Origin: Variovorax paradoxus
Lineage (GTDB): Bacteria > Pseudomonadota > Gammaproteobacteria > Burkholderiales > Burkholderiaceae_C
Reading direction: 5' to 3'
DNA length: 64,000 nucleotides
Assembly: GCF_030815975.1 (NCBI RefSeq)
Contig: NZ_JAUSXL010000002.1
Span: forward strand, 1,798,001-1,862,000
A model generated the notes under the pieces. The model was not told the origin of the DNA and did not search any database. It saw only the letters and a list, made by a program, of their open reading frames with translations. Of this stretch, positions 25,283-33,945 are shown in pieces. The position numbers and the translations under genes were made by a program. Position 1 is the stretch's first letter, and the number at the start of each line of letters is the position of its first letter.

Positions 25283-26255
25283 TCAATAGCCGCGCGCCAG
25301 GTCGACCTGGTTCGCGGGGCGCCGGCCCTGCCGCACCGACGCAAGGTTGTCGAGCGTCTGGCGCGCGATCACGAGGCTGTCGGTGCGCGTGGCGATGTGC
25401 GGCGTGACGAGGATGCGCGGGTCGCCCCAGAACGGATGCTCCGGCGGCAGCGGCTCCTGCGAGAAGGCATCGAGCGTGGCCGCCGAGAGCTGGCCCGCAT
25501 CGAGCGCCGGCTGCAGGTCGGCCTCGACCAGGTGGTCGCCGCGGCCGACGTTGATCAGGTGCGCGCCGCGCGGCAGCTTGGCGAACAGCGCGGCATCGAG
25601 AAAGCCGTGCGTCTCGGCGGTCAGCGGCAGCAGGCACACCAGCGTGTCGCAGCCCGAAAGAAATTGGTCGAGCTGCGCCGCGCCGTGGAATCCTTCGACG
25701 CCGGCCGGCAGCGCCTCTTTCGCACTGCGGCTCCAGCCGCGCACCTGGTAGCCGATGGCGGCCAACGCCTCGGCACAGGCCATGCCCAAGGTGCCCAGCC
25801 CGGCAATGCCCACGCGGTGGTGGCGCGGCGACTCGATCGGCTGCTCCTCCCATCGGCGAGCCGCGGAACTTGCGACGTAGGCCCGCATGCCGCGGTGCTG
25901 CTGCACCACGGCCCAGCAGACATAGGCCTTCATGCCGGCCGCCATGCCGGTGTCGACGATGCGGCACAGCGGCAGCTGGCGCGGCAACCGCCGCATCGGC
26001 CGTGATGTGCTCGATGCCCGCAGCCAGCGACTGCACGAGCCGAAGCCTCGGCATCCGGGCGAGCAGGCCATGCGGCGGAAACCAGCAGACGGCCGCATCG
26101 ATCTGGTCGAGCGCGCCGAGGTTTTCACCCAGGCGCAGGTCGATGCCCGGATGGGCCTCGCGGAAGGCCGCGGCGAGGTATTCCATGTCCAGCACCGCGC
26201 TCAGGATCGCGACGCAGGGCGTACCGCCCTTGCCCTTGTCGTCCGGCGGCGCCAT
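25283..26255 (-). pseudogene. D-2-hydroxyacid dehydrogenase (glyoxylate/hydroxypyruvate reductase A type) with a one-base frameshift
   Basis: The N-terminal ~88 residues ([20 protein letters not shown] to AAGIEHITADAA) read in one frame from 26255. The rest reads in the next frame: LPRQLPLCRIVDTGMAAG, the NAD loop VGIAGLGTLGMACAEALAAI, INVGRGDHLVE, and the active-site histidine in ILVTPHIATRTD, ending at 25283. One extra base in the CCGCCG run at 25988-25993 accounts for the shift, since 973 bases equals 324 codons plus one. Repaired, the product would be about 323 residues, normal for GhrA. It is either a sequencing error or a recent inactivating mutation. It overlaps the ABC ATPase stop by one base. 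Confidence 0.85.
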
Positions 26256-27913
26256 CACGCGACCAGCGCCTCGGCCGGTGACGCGGACGACACCAGCCGC
26301 GGCACCGCCTCGATCAGCTTGCGCGTGTAGGCGTGCTTCGGATCGCCGAGCACCTTGTGCGTCTCGCCGTATTCGACGACCTCGCCGCGCTGCATCACCG
26401 CGATGTGGTCGCACATCTGGCCGGCCACGCGCAGGTCGTGCGTGATGAAGACCATCGCAAGCTGGAACTGCTCGCGCACCTGCGCGAAGAGCTCGAGCAC
26501 CTGCGCCTGCACCGACACGTCGAGCGCCGACACCGGCTCGTCGGCCACCAGCAGCTCGGGTTGCATCGCCAGCGCGCGCGCAATGCCGATGCGCTGGCGC
26601 TGCCCGCCCGAGAACTCGTGCGGATAGCGCTCGGCCGCGTCGGCGCCCAGGCCCACGAGCTTGAGCAGTTCCATCGCGCGTGCCATGGCTTCGGCCTTGC
26701 CCACGCCCTGTGCAATGGGCCCGCCCGCGATGGCCGCGCCCACGCGGTGGCGCGGGTTGAGCGACGCGTACGGGTCCTGGAACACCATCTGGATCTTGCC
26801 CGCGGCCTCGCGGCGGAACGCCGGGCCCTGCGACAGGCTGCGGCCCTTGAAGAGGATGCGGCCGCTGTCGAACGGCGAGAGCCCCACCAGGCAGCGGCCC
26901 ACGCTCGACTTGCCCGAGCCCGATTCGCCGACCAGCCCCAGCGTCTGGCCGCGGCGCAGTTCGAAGCTGACGTTCTTCGCGGCCTGCACCGAGCGGCCGC
27001 GCTTGAAGAGGCCGTTGCCCGAGGTGTAGGTCTTGCACAGGTCCTGCACCTGCAGCACGCGCGCGATCTCGCCGGTGGGGGTGTCGCGCTCCGCATGGCC
27101 GGTGGGAATGGCCGCGATCAGCTTGCGCGTGTAGGGGTGCTGTGGCGCGTCGAGCACCTGGCGCACCGGCCCGGCCTCGACCACCTGGCCGGTCTGCATC
27201 ACGACCACGTGGTCGGCAATTTCGGACACCACGCCGAAGTCGTGTGTGATGAACAGCACCGCCGTGCCGCGGCGCTGCTGCAGCTCGCGGATCAGCGCGA
27301 GGATCTGCGCCTGCGTGGTCACGTCGAGCGCCGTGGTCGGCTCGTCGGCGATCAGCAGCACGGGCTCGAGCACCAGCGCACAGGCGATCATCACGCGCTG
27401 GCGCTGGCCGCCCGAGAGGCGGAACGGATAGGCGTCGATCAGCAGCTCGGGGTCGGGCAGCCCCACGTCGGCCAGCGCGGCCAGGATGCGCCGCCGCTTC
27501 TCGGCCGCGGGCACGCTGCCGTGCGCGTCGAAGACTTCGCCGATCTGCTCGCCGATGCGCATCACGGGGTTCAGCGCCGTCATCGGCTCCTGGAACACCA
27601 TGCCGATGCGCCGGCCGCGCAGCTCGCGCATCTGCGGCTCGGTGAGCTGCAGCAGGTCGCGGCCTTCGAACAGGATTTGCCCCGCCACGGGCTCGACGTG
27701 CGGGCGCGGCAGCAGGCCCATCACGGCGTTGGCGATCATCGACTTGCCCGAGCCCGATTCGCCGACCACGCACAGCGTCTGGCCCGGCAGCACCGACAGC
27801 GTGGCGCCGTCGACCGCCAGCGCGCGGTCCGCGCCCTTGGGCAGGCTGATGCCCAGGTCGACGACATCGAGCACCGGCTGCACCGGCTTCATGGGTGTGA
27901 CGGTGGCGCTCAT
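26255..27913 (-). CDS. Peptide/nickel-type ABC transporter ATPase, fused DppD-DppF
   Basis: The 552-residue protein has two complete ABC cassettes in tandem. The first has Walker A GESGSGKS (about 50-57), signature LSGGQRQR and Walker [13 protein letters not shown]. The second has Walker A GESGSGKS near residue 325, signature FSGGQRQR and Walker [13 protein letters not shown]. Each is followed by the oligopeptide C-terminal motif HPYTRKLI / HAYTRKLI. This is the GsiA-like fused form that energises Dpp/Opp importers. Its start overlaps the permease stop by four bases, in an operon with two permeases and a binding protein. Confidence 0.93.
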   Translation of the reverse strand: MSATVTPMKPVQPVLDVVDLGISLPKGADRALAVDGATLSVLPGQTLCVVGESGSGKSMIANAVMGLLPRPHVEPVAGQILFEGRDLLQLTEPQMRELRGRRIGMVFQEPMTALNPVMRIGEQIGEVFDAHGSVPAAEKRRRILAALADVGLPDPELLIDAYPFRLSGGQRQRVMIACALVLEPVLLIADEPTTALDVTTQAQILALIRELQQRRGTAVLFITHDFGVVSEIADHVVVMQTGQVVEAGPVRQVLDAPQHPYTRKLIAAIPTGHAERDTPTGEIARVLQVQDLCKTYTSGNGLFKRGRSVQAAKNVSFELRRGQTLGLVGESGSGKSSVGRCLVGLSPFDSGRILFKGRSLSQGPAFRREAAGKIQMVFQDPYASLNPRHRVGAAIAGGPIAQGVGKAEAMARAMELLKLVGLGADAAERYPHEFSGGQRQRIGIARALAMQPELLVADEPVSALDVSVQAQVLELFAQVREQFQLAMVFITHDLRVAGQMCDHIAVMQRGEVVEYGETHKVLGDPKHAYTRKLIEAVPRLVSSASPAEALVA

Positions 27914-28761
27914 TTGCCCCTCCCGTCGAGCCGCGTGTTGAGCCCGTCGCTCAGGCCTTCGCCCACCAGGTTGAGCGCGAGCACGGTCAGCACGATGGCC
28001 AGGCCGGGAAACAGCGCCATCCACCAGGCCTGGCGCAGCACGGTGCGCGCCGCGCCCACCATGTAGCCCCAGCTCATCTGGTTCGGGTCGCCCAGGCCGA
28101 GGAAGCTCAGGCTCGACTCCAGCAGGATGGCCGTGGCCGTCATGAGCGAGGCCATCACGATGATGGGCGACATGGCGTTGGGCAATATCTGCGTGAGGAT
28201 GATGCGCGGCGTCGACTGGCCCGCGAGCAGCGCGGCCTGCACGAAGTCGCGCTGGCGCAGCGTGAGGAACTCGCTGCGCACCAGCCGCGCCACCGGCGGC
28301 CACGAGACGATGGCAATGGCCACCACGATCGAATTGACCGAGGGCTGGAAGATCGCCACCAGCACGATGGCGAGCGCGAAGCTCGGCACGGCCTGGAACA
28401 GCTCGGTGAAGCGCATCAGCGCCGCGTCGATCCAGCCGCCGAAGTAGCCGGCAATGGCGCCGAGCGTCACGCCGATCAGCAGCGCGACCACGGTGGACAC
28501 CAGCCCGATCAAGAGCGAGATGCGCGCGCCATAAATTACGCCCGAAAGAATGTCGCGGCCCAGCGTGTCGGTGCCGAGCGCGAAGCCGGGCTCGGTCCAC
28601 GGCCGCAGGAACGGCTGCTCGACCATGTTCCATGGATCGTTGGTCGCGACCGACGGGCCGATGAGGGCCACCACGGCCACCAGCACCAGCACGGCCATGC
28701 CGAGCACGGCGCCCTTGTTGCGGCAGAAGCGCCGCCAGAATGGACTTTGCAGCAGGGTCAT
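27910..28761 (-). CDS. Peptide-type ABC transporter permease (DppC-like)
   Basis: The 283-residue inner-membrane protein has an N-terminal cytoplasmic segment (MTLLQSPFWRRFCRNKGAVL), one anchoring helix, a periplasmic loop containing GTDTLGRDILSGVIYGARIS (the DppC/OppC hallmark), and five further helices. The EAA-type coupling loop is around AGQSTPRIILTQILPNA. It starts in a four-base overlap with the partner permease gene. Confidence 0.92.
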   Translation of the reverse strand: MTLLQSPFWRRFCRNKGAVLGMAVLVLVAVVALIGPSVATNDPWNMVEQPFLRPWTEPGFALGTDTLGRDILSGVIYGARISLLIGLVSTVVALLIGVTLGAIAGYFGGWIDAALMRFTELFQAVPSFALAIVLVAIFQPSVNSIVVAIAIVSWPPVARLVRSEFLTLRQRDFVQAALLAGQSTPRIILTQILPNAMSPIIVMASLMTATAILLESSLSFLGLGDPNQMSWGYMVGAARTVLRQAWWMALFPGLAIVLTVLALNLVGEGLSDGLNTRLDGRGK

Positions 28762-29729
28762 AGCTCGATCCGGGGATCGACCAGCGTGTAGACGAGGTCG
28801 GTGATGAGGTTGAACAACACGGCCATGGCGGCCGTCACCAGGAAGGCGCCGAGCAGCAGGTTGTAGTCGCGCTGCAGCAGCGCGTCGAACATCAGGCGGC
28901 CGATGCCGGGCCAGGCGAACACGGTCTCGGTCAGCACCGCGCCGCCGATCATTCCGCCGGCCTGGATGCCCGCGAGCGTGACCACCGGCAGCAGCGCATT
29001 GCGCAGCACGTGGGCGCGCAAGATGCGCCCGGGCTTCACGCCCTTGGCGCGCGCGGTCTTCACGAAGTCCATCTGCGCCACCTCGAGCATGGCGGCGCGC
29101 GTCATGCGCGCATACACCGCCATGTAGAAGAGCGCGAGCGTCAGCGCCGGCAGCACCAGGTGGCCGGCGATGTCCCAGGCCAGCGCCAGGCCGGTGGCGC
29201 CGGAGCCCACGGTGCTGAAGCCGAAGCCCGGCAGCCAGTCGAGCTGCACCGTGAACACCAGCACCGCCATCAGCGCGAGCCAGTAGAGCGGCGTGGCATA
29301 GAAGACGAGCGCCACCACGGTGATCGAGCTGTCGACCCAGGTGCCGGCGCGCCGCGCGGCCAGCGCGCCGAGCGTGATGCCGAACAGCAGCGACAGCGCA
29401 AACGCCGTGCCCGTGAGCAGCAGCGTGGCCGGCAGCCGATCCATGATGAGCTTGAGCACCGGCTGCTGTTGCCGGTACGAAAAGCCCAGGTCGAGCCGCA
29501 CCACCTTGCCGACGTAGGTGGCGAGCTGCGTCGTGATCGGCTGGTCGAGCCCGAACTGCGCGCGCAGTTGCGCCACGAACTGCGGATCGGACGCACCCGC
29601 CTCGCCTGCCAGCACCGACACCGGGTCGCCCGGCGCGGCGCGCACCAGCATGAAGTTGACCGTGGCGATCAGCAGGATCGCCAGCAGGCCCTGCATCACG
29701 CGGCCCAGCATGAACTGCGTACGTTTCAT
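28758..29729 (-). CDS. Peptide-type ABC transporter permease (DppB-like)
   Basis: The 323-residue six-helix permease starts MKRTQFMLGRVMQGLLAILL. DppB/OppB landmarks are LVRAAPGDPVSVLAGEA, the TARAKGVKPGRILRAHVLRN coupling loop and VFAWPGIGRLMFDALLQRDY. It forms the heterodimeric channel with the DppC-like protein encoded downstream. The binding-protein gene ends 40 bases upstream. Confidence 0.92.
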   Translation of the reverse strand: MKRTQFMLGRVMQGLLAILLIATVNFMLVRAAPGDPVSVLAGEAGASDPQFVAQLRAQFGLDQPITTQLATYVGKVVRLDLGFSYRQQQPVLKLIMDRLPATLLLTGTAFALSLLFGITLGALAARRAGTWVDSSITVVALVFYATPLYWLALMAVLVFTVQLDWLPGFGFSTVGSGATGLALAWDIAGHLVLPALTLALFYMAVYARMTRAAMLEVAQMDFVKTARAKGVKPGRILRAHVLRNALLPVVTLAGIQAGGMIGGAVLTETVFAWPGIGRLMFDALLQRDYNLLLGAFLVTAAMAVLFNLITDLVYTLVDPRIEL

Positions 29730-29769
29730 CGGCGGCTCCTGCGGAATTGCATGTGCTGCGGGCTGGCCG

Positions 29770-31338
29770 TCATGCGAGCGTTGCGGTGCCGAGACTGTCG
29801 TTCAGGCCGATGCCCGAGCTGATGATGTTGTTCAGCTTGGTGCGGTACAGCGTCGGAAAGTTGAGCTCGTGCAGCCAGGCCACGGGCACTTCGTCGAGCA
29901 GGATCTTCTGCACCTGCAGGTAGATCGCCTTGCGCTTCTCGGGGTCGGCCTCTTTCGCGCCGGCGTCGAACAGCTCGTCCACCTTCGGGTTCGAATAGCC
30001 TTCCACGTTGTTGAAGGGCGAGCCCTTGGCGATGTTGCTGCTGGTGTAGTTGCGCGCCACGCCCAGCGCCGGGTCGCCGTACTGGTAGACGTAGGTGAAG
30101 GCGAGGTCGTAGTCCCACTCGTTGAGCTTCTGGTTCCAGCCGGCCACGTCGGTGGCCACCAGCTCGACCTTGATGCCCGCCTGCGCAAGGTTCTGGCGCA
30201 GGATCTCGGCCGAGCGCGCCCAGGTCTCGCCGTAGGGCAGGGGCAGCAGGCGCAGCGTCTCGCCCTTGTAGCCGGCTTCTTCCAGCAGCTTCTTGGCGGT
30301 GGCCACGTTGCGCGGGTACTTGGCGACGTCGGTGCTGTGGAACTTGATGTTGCTGTTGAACGGCCCGGTGGCGGGCTTGGCGAAGCCCTGCCAGGCGATC
30401 TTGGCCATGGCCTCGCGGTCGATCGCGTACATCACCGCCTGGCGGAACTTGACGTTGTCCATCGGCGCCTTGCGGTTGTTGAGCCACAGCCACGAATGCG
30501 GCGCGAAGAACTCCCAGCCCTTGGTGGTGACCGCCACGCCCGGCAGCTTGGAGAGCCGCAGCACGTCGAAATATTCGACCGCGCCGCCCGGCACCAGGTC
30601 GACCTTTCCCGATTCGAAGGCCGCCGCGCGCGAGGCCGCATCGGGAATGACGTGGAAGTACACGCTCTCGACCAGCGGCACGTCCTTGACGTGGTACTTG
30701 TCGTTGGCCACGAGCTGGATGTATGAGCCCTTGACCCATTCCTTGAACTTGAACGGCCCGGTGCCGATGGGTGTGGCGTTGGCCGGGTTGGTGGCGAAGT
30801 CGGTGCCTTCGTAGATGTGCTTCGGAAGCATCGGCATGCTGCCGACCTCGAAGATGCCGATGAACGGACCGAAGGGGTACTTGAGCTTGAACTCGACCGT
30901 GAGCGGATCGATGGCCTTGATGCTTTCCACCGCGGCCAGGTTGGCGCGCAGGCGCGCATGCGTCTTGCGCAGGAACACGTCGGCCGAGAACACCACGTCG
31001 GCCGAGGTGAAGGGCTTGCCGTCGTGCCAGGCGACGCCGGGCTTGAGCTTGAAGGTGTAGAGCGTGCCTTCCTTGTTGACGGTCCACGAAGTGGCCAGCG
31101 AAGGCAGCGGATTGATCTTCTCGTCGTAGCGCAGCAGGCCCTCGTAGATGTTGCCCGAGATCATCTGCGTGGGACCGTTCTGCGTGATGCCCAGCATCAG
31201 CCCCGGCGGCTCGGGCTGCACCACGGCGTTGATCACTCCGCCCTTCTTGCCCGCGGCGAGCAGGTGCAAGGGAACGCCTGCCAGCGTCAGGCCGGCGGTG
31301 GCAGCGGCACCCATCTGGATGAGGTTGCGACGTTTCAT
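29770..31338 (-). CDS. Peptide-type ABC transporter substrate-binding protein (DppA-like), possible Tat substrate
   Basis: The 522-residue cluster C binding protein (SBP_bac_5 family) begins MKRRNLIQMGAAATAGLTLA, a twin-arginine style signal, with AGKKGG at the mature start. Family segments are NIYEGLLRYDEKINPLPSLA, FKLKPGVAWHDGKPFTSADV, ANPIGTGPFKFKEW-like TPIGTGPFKFKEWVKGS and VKFRQAVMYAIDREAMA. Ligands of this group range from peptides to amino alcohols and polyamine derivatives. The operon content argues for an acylated amine or small peptide. The gene lies 88 bases after the aldolase gene. Confidence 0.9.
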   Translation of the reverse strand: MKRRNLIQMGAAATAGLTLAGVPLHLLAAGKKGGVINAVVQPEPPGLMLGITQNGPTQMISGNIYEGLLRYDEKINPLPSLATSWTVNKEGTLYTFKLKPGVAWHDGKPFTSADVVFSADVFLRKTHARLRANLAAVESIKAIDPLTVEFKLKYPFGPFIGIFEVGSMPMLPKHIYEGTDFATNPANATPIGTGPFKFKEWVKGSYIQLVANDKYHVKDVPLVESVYFHVIPDAASRAAAFESGKVDLVPGGAVEYFDVLRLSKLPGVAVTTKGWEFFAPHSWLWLNNRKAPMDNVKFRQAVMYAIDREAMAKIAWQGFAKPATGPFNSNIKFHSTDVAKYPRNVATAKKLLEEAGYKGETLRLLPLPYGETWARSAEILRQNLAQAGIKVELVATDVAGWNQKLNEWDYDLAFTYVYQYGDPALGVARNYTSSNIAKGSPFNNVEGYSNPKVDELFDAGAKEADPEKRKAIYLQVQKILLDEVPVAWLHELNFPTLYRTKLNNIISSGIGLNDSLGTATLA

Positions 31339-31426
31339 GTGCGGAAACTCCTTGTGGCTCTGTGCGAGCGGGTGGGGACGAAGAAACGGGAACGGAAGAA
31401 CGCAGGCGCCGCGCGCGGCGCCGCGC

Positions 31427-32218
31427 TCAGTCGCGGTACGACGTGGCGGGAAGCGGATCGATGCGCTGCAGCAGTGCGCGCCATTCGCGCGCGTTCGGAT
31501 CGGGCTGGCCCGGCTGGCGCACGCTGTCGCCGCTTTCGTACTGCTGCGCGGTCTTTTCGCAGACCTCGGCCGGCACCGGATATACCGGGAGGCCGCTCGA
31601 CTGGATGGCCACCTGCACGCGGCAGGCGCGCTCCAGGTTGAGCATCAGGATGAAGGCCTCCGACACCGTGCGCCCGAGCGTGACCAGCCCGTGGTTGCGC
31701 AAGATGAGCGCGCGCGCCGCCGGGCCCAGGTCGGCCACCAGGCGCTCGCGCTCGCCGGCGTCGAGCGCGATGCCTTCGAAGTCGTGATAGACCACGCGGT
31801 TGTAGAACTGCAGCGCCCACTGGTTGCAAGGCTGCAGCCCGCCCGCCAGCGACGACACCGCCACGCCGGCCACCGTGTGTGTGTGCAGCACGCAGGCCGC
31901 GTCGTGGCGCGCCGAATGCACCGCGCTGTGGATGGTGAAGCCGGCCGGGTTCACGTCCCAGGGCGAGTCGTCGAGGATGCGGCCGTCCAGGTCGATCTTC
32001 ACCAGCGACGAGGCCGTGATGTCCTTGAACAGCATGCCAAAAGGGTTGATCAGGAACTGATCCTCGGCGCCCGGCACGCGCGCCGAGATGTGCGTGTAGA
32101 TGCTGTCGTCCATGCCGTAGTGCGCCACCAGGCGGTAGGCGGCGGCCAGGTCTTCGCGCACCTGGCGCTCGGCATCGGAAACGGGTGGGGCCTTGCGGCC
32201 CACTGCCTGCAGTTGCAT
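31427..32218 (-). CDS. Class II aldolase/adducin family protein
   Basis: The 263-residue protein of the fuculose-phosphate aldolase/adducin fold has zinc-ligand histidines His112 and His114 in CVLHTHTVAG and a third in ILRNHGLVTLG. Members cleave sugar phosphates, or act on hydroxyacids or as decarboxylases; many from catabolic operons have no known substrate. It is the first gene of the long operon, and the palindromic operator region lies 62-98 bases upstream of its start. Confidence 0.87.
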   Translation of the reverse strand: MQLQAVGRKAPPVSDAERQVREDLAAAYRLVAHYGMDDSIYTHISARVPGAEDQFLINPFGMLFKDITASSLVKIDLDGRILDDSPWDVNPAGFTIHSAVHSARHDAACVLHTHTVAGVAVSSLAGGLQPCNQWALQFYNRVVYHDFEGIALDAGERERLVADLGPAARALILRNHGLVTLGRTVSEAFILMLNLERACRVQVAIQSSGLPVYPVPAEVCEKTAQQYESGDSVRQPGQPDPNAREWRALLQRIDPLPATSYRD

Positions 32219-32279
32219 ATCGCGTTCCTCTTTTCAGGCCAGGCGGAAATCCCCGGCGCCTTTTTGGGTTCATCGGATC

Positions 32280-32316
32280 GACAGTGCGAACTGTCGACAG
32301 TCAACCCGCGACAGTC
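32280..32316. promoter_or_regulatory. Repeated GACAGT operator region of the long catabolic operon
   Basis: Three related elements overlap: GACAGT-N4-ACTGTC (32280-32295), the perfect palindrome ACTGTCGACAGT (32290-32301), and another GACAGTC (32310-32316). On the minus strand TTGACT, a -35-like hexamer, lies inside. The arrangement fits a dimeric GntR/FCD repressor that covers the promoter of the aldolase-first operon; the mid-operon regulator (21136-21867) is the likely binder. The rest of the 32219-32577 gap holds only this site and the pirin terminator. Confidence 0.65.
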
Positions 32317-32404
32317 TTTAGCAATATGCAGGCCTGCGTGATGGGGTAAGCCCTGGGTGGCGCAGCTCGAAGCGTGAAAGGCGCGCCAGCAAAGGGCGGG
32401 CGCC

Positions 32405-32444
32405 AAAAGAAACGCCGCGCGCACTGTGCGAAGTGCGCGCGGCG
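32405..32444 (-). terminator. Rho-independent terminator after the pirin gene
   Basis: A perfect 13-base-pair stem joins 32413-32425 and 32432-32444 (GCCGCGCGCACT and its complement) with a six-base loop. Read on the minus strand it is followed by TTTCTTTT. It lies about 130 bases past the stop of the pirin gene and ends the DoxX-pirin transcript. Confidence 0.8.
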
Positions 32445-32577
32445 GGAGTGGCCGGAGGAGGCCTTTTTGTGCGCCATACCTGCGCCATGAAGGCGCCGGA
32501 TGCACCGGCGGAGTGCCGTTCAGGTCATCGGCAGGGCGCTGCAGCGGGGCCGCAGTGCCCGCCGCGCGCCCTGGCTC

Positions 32578-33444
32578 TCAGCGCAGCCGCCCTTCCTCGC
32601 GCAGCCTCGCGCCGATGCGCCGGATCTCGGCCTCGCCCCGGTCGAGCGCCGCCTGGCTGGTGTGCACCGAGTAGTGGCCCAGCACCAGTTCGTGCGGATG
32701 CTTCACCGCCGAGCCCAGCACGAAGGAGGCGTCGCCCCGCGCCACGAAGTCGATGGCCGCACCGGACTCCTCGAACACCGCCAGCTCGCCGGTGGCGACC
32801 GGTTCGCCGCTGCTGTCGCCCGTGTCGAGCCGGCCTGCGTTCACCGCGACCCAGCCCACGGTGTGGCCGGCAGGCGGCGTGTAGCGCCAGTGCTCGCCGT
32901 CCTTCAGCTGTACGGCCAGGTAGTTCATCGGCGCCGGGGCCGGAATGGGGCTTTGCGCCGTGCCGAGGCGACCGAGCAGCACGCGTGCCGGGCCTTCCTG
33001 CGGCACCTGCGAGGGCGCCAGGTAGATGCTTTGCGCCGGCGCGTTTTCTTCCGAGGCCGGCAAGGCCACCCAGAGCTGGAAGCCCTGCACGCGCTTCGTC
33101 TCCGGCGCGGGCGCGCCGTCGTGCCACACGCCGTTGCCGGCGCGCATCCACTCGACGCCGCCGGCCGGCAGCACGCCCTGCTCGCCGGTCGTGTCTTCGT
33201 ACAGCGTCTCGCCTTCGATCAGCCAGGTCAGCGTGGCAATGCCCGAATGCGGATGCATGCCGAAGCCCTTGCGACTGCCGGAAGTGTCGAAGCCGAAGAG
33301 GTCGAGGAACACGAAGGGCTTGAGGAATTCGCCCAGGTCGCCCGGGCTCATGAGCCGCGTGATCGGCCCGTGCTGCGCGCCGCGCGTGCGGTAGACGATG
33401 GCGCGGGCTTCGGTGGCGGTGGTGGTGGCAACGGCGGTGGTCAT
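32578..33444 (-). CDS. Pirin-family protein (cupin, possible quercetinase-like)
   Basis: The 288-residue bicupin protein has the N-terminal pirin signature GFGMHPHSGIATLTWLIEGE (metal ligands His in HPHSG) and GVEWMRAGNGVWHDGAPAPE, followed by a C-terminal pirin domain with HTVGWVAVNAGRL. Bacterial pirins bind iron or other metals; some oxidise quercetin and others act as redox-sensitive regulators. It follows the DoxX gene in a two-gene operon divergent from a LysR gene. A second, unrelated pirin is encoded at 46202. Confidence 0.9.
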   Translation of the reverse strand: MTTAVATTTATEARAIVYRTRGAQHGPITRLMSPGDLGEFLKPFVFLDLFGFDTSGSRKGFGMHPHSGIATLTWLIEGETLYEDTTGEQGVLPAGGVEWMRAGNGVWHDGAPAPETKRVQGFQLWVALPASEENAPAQSIYLAPSQVPQEGPARVLLGRLGTAQSPIPAPAPMNYLAVQLKDGEHWRYTPPAGHTVGWVAVNAGRLDTGDSSGEPVATGELAVFEESGAAIDFVARGDASFVLGSAVKHPHELVLGHYSVHTSQAALDRGEAEIRRIGARLREEGRLR

Positions 33445-33479
33445 GGGATGCTCCTGAACCAATGGAAGAAGAAGAGAGA

Positions 33480-33860
33480 TCAGGCTGCCCCGGCCGCCGG
33501 CACGGGCCGCAGGCGCCAGGCCACGAAGGCCGACAGCAGCATGAGCACCACGGCCGGCGCCGGGTTGCCGCCGATCAGCAAAAGGTGCGTGGCCACGGCG
33601 CAGACCATGGTCACGGCCAGCAGCAGCCCACCGAAGAAGCCGGTCGCCGGCACCAGCAGCAGCAGCGCGCCGCCCACTTCGACCACGCCCGTCACGTAGC
33701 GAAACCATTGGCCGAAGCCGATCGCCTCGAACACCTGGGCCATCTGCGGCACGCCGGCCAGCTTGGCGAGGCCGGCTGCGCCGAAGGCCAGCGCCAGAAG
33801 AATGCGAACGCCCCAGACGACGCGGCGCTGGGTCGGGGAAGTGAGAGATGAGGAAGTCAT
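33480..33860 (-). CDS. DoxX-family membrane protein
   Basis: The 126-residue protein has four predicted transmembrane helices, including VWGVRILLALAFGAAGLAKL and GALLLLVPATGFFGGLLLAV. The FGAAGLAKLAGVP start is typical of DoxX/DoxD-like quinone-associated proteins. It is often found beside pirins in beta-proteobacterial stress or quinone-detoxification loci. The gene is 35 bases upstream of the pirin gene and divergent from the LysR gene at 33946. Confidence 0.85.
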   Translation of the reverse strand: MTSSSLTSPTQRRVVWGVRILLALAFGAAGLAKLAGVPQMAQVFEAIGFGQWFRYVTGVVEVGGALLLLVPATGFFGGLLLAVTMVCAVATHLLLIGGNPAPAVVLMLLSAFVAWRLRPVPAAGAA

Positions 33861-33945
33861 GGGCCATAGGTTAGGGTCGCACCCATTGATCGACTAGACG
33901 GCAGAATCGGATTGCACTCATCCATCCATAGAAGGAATCGCCGCC

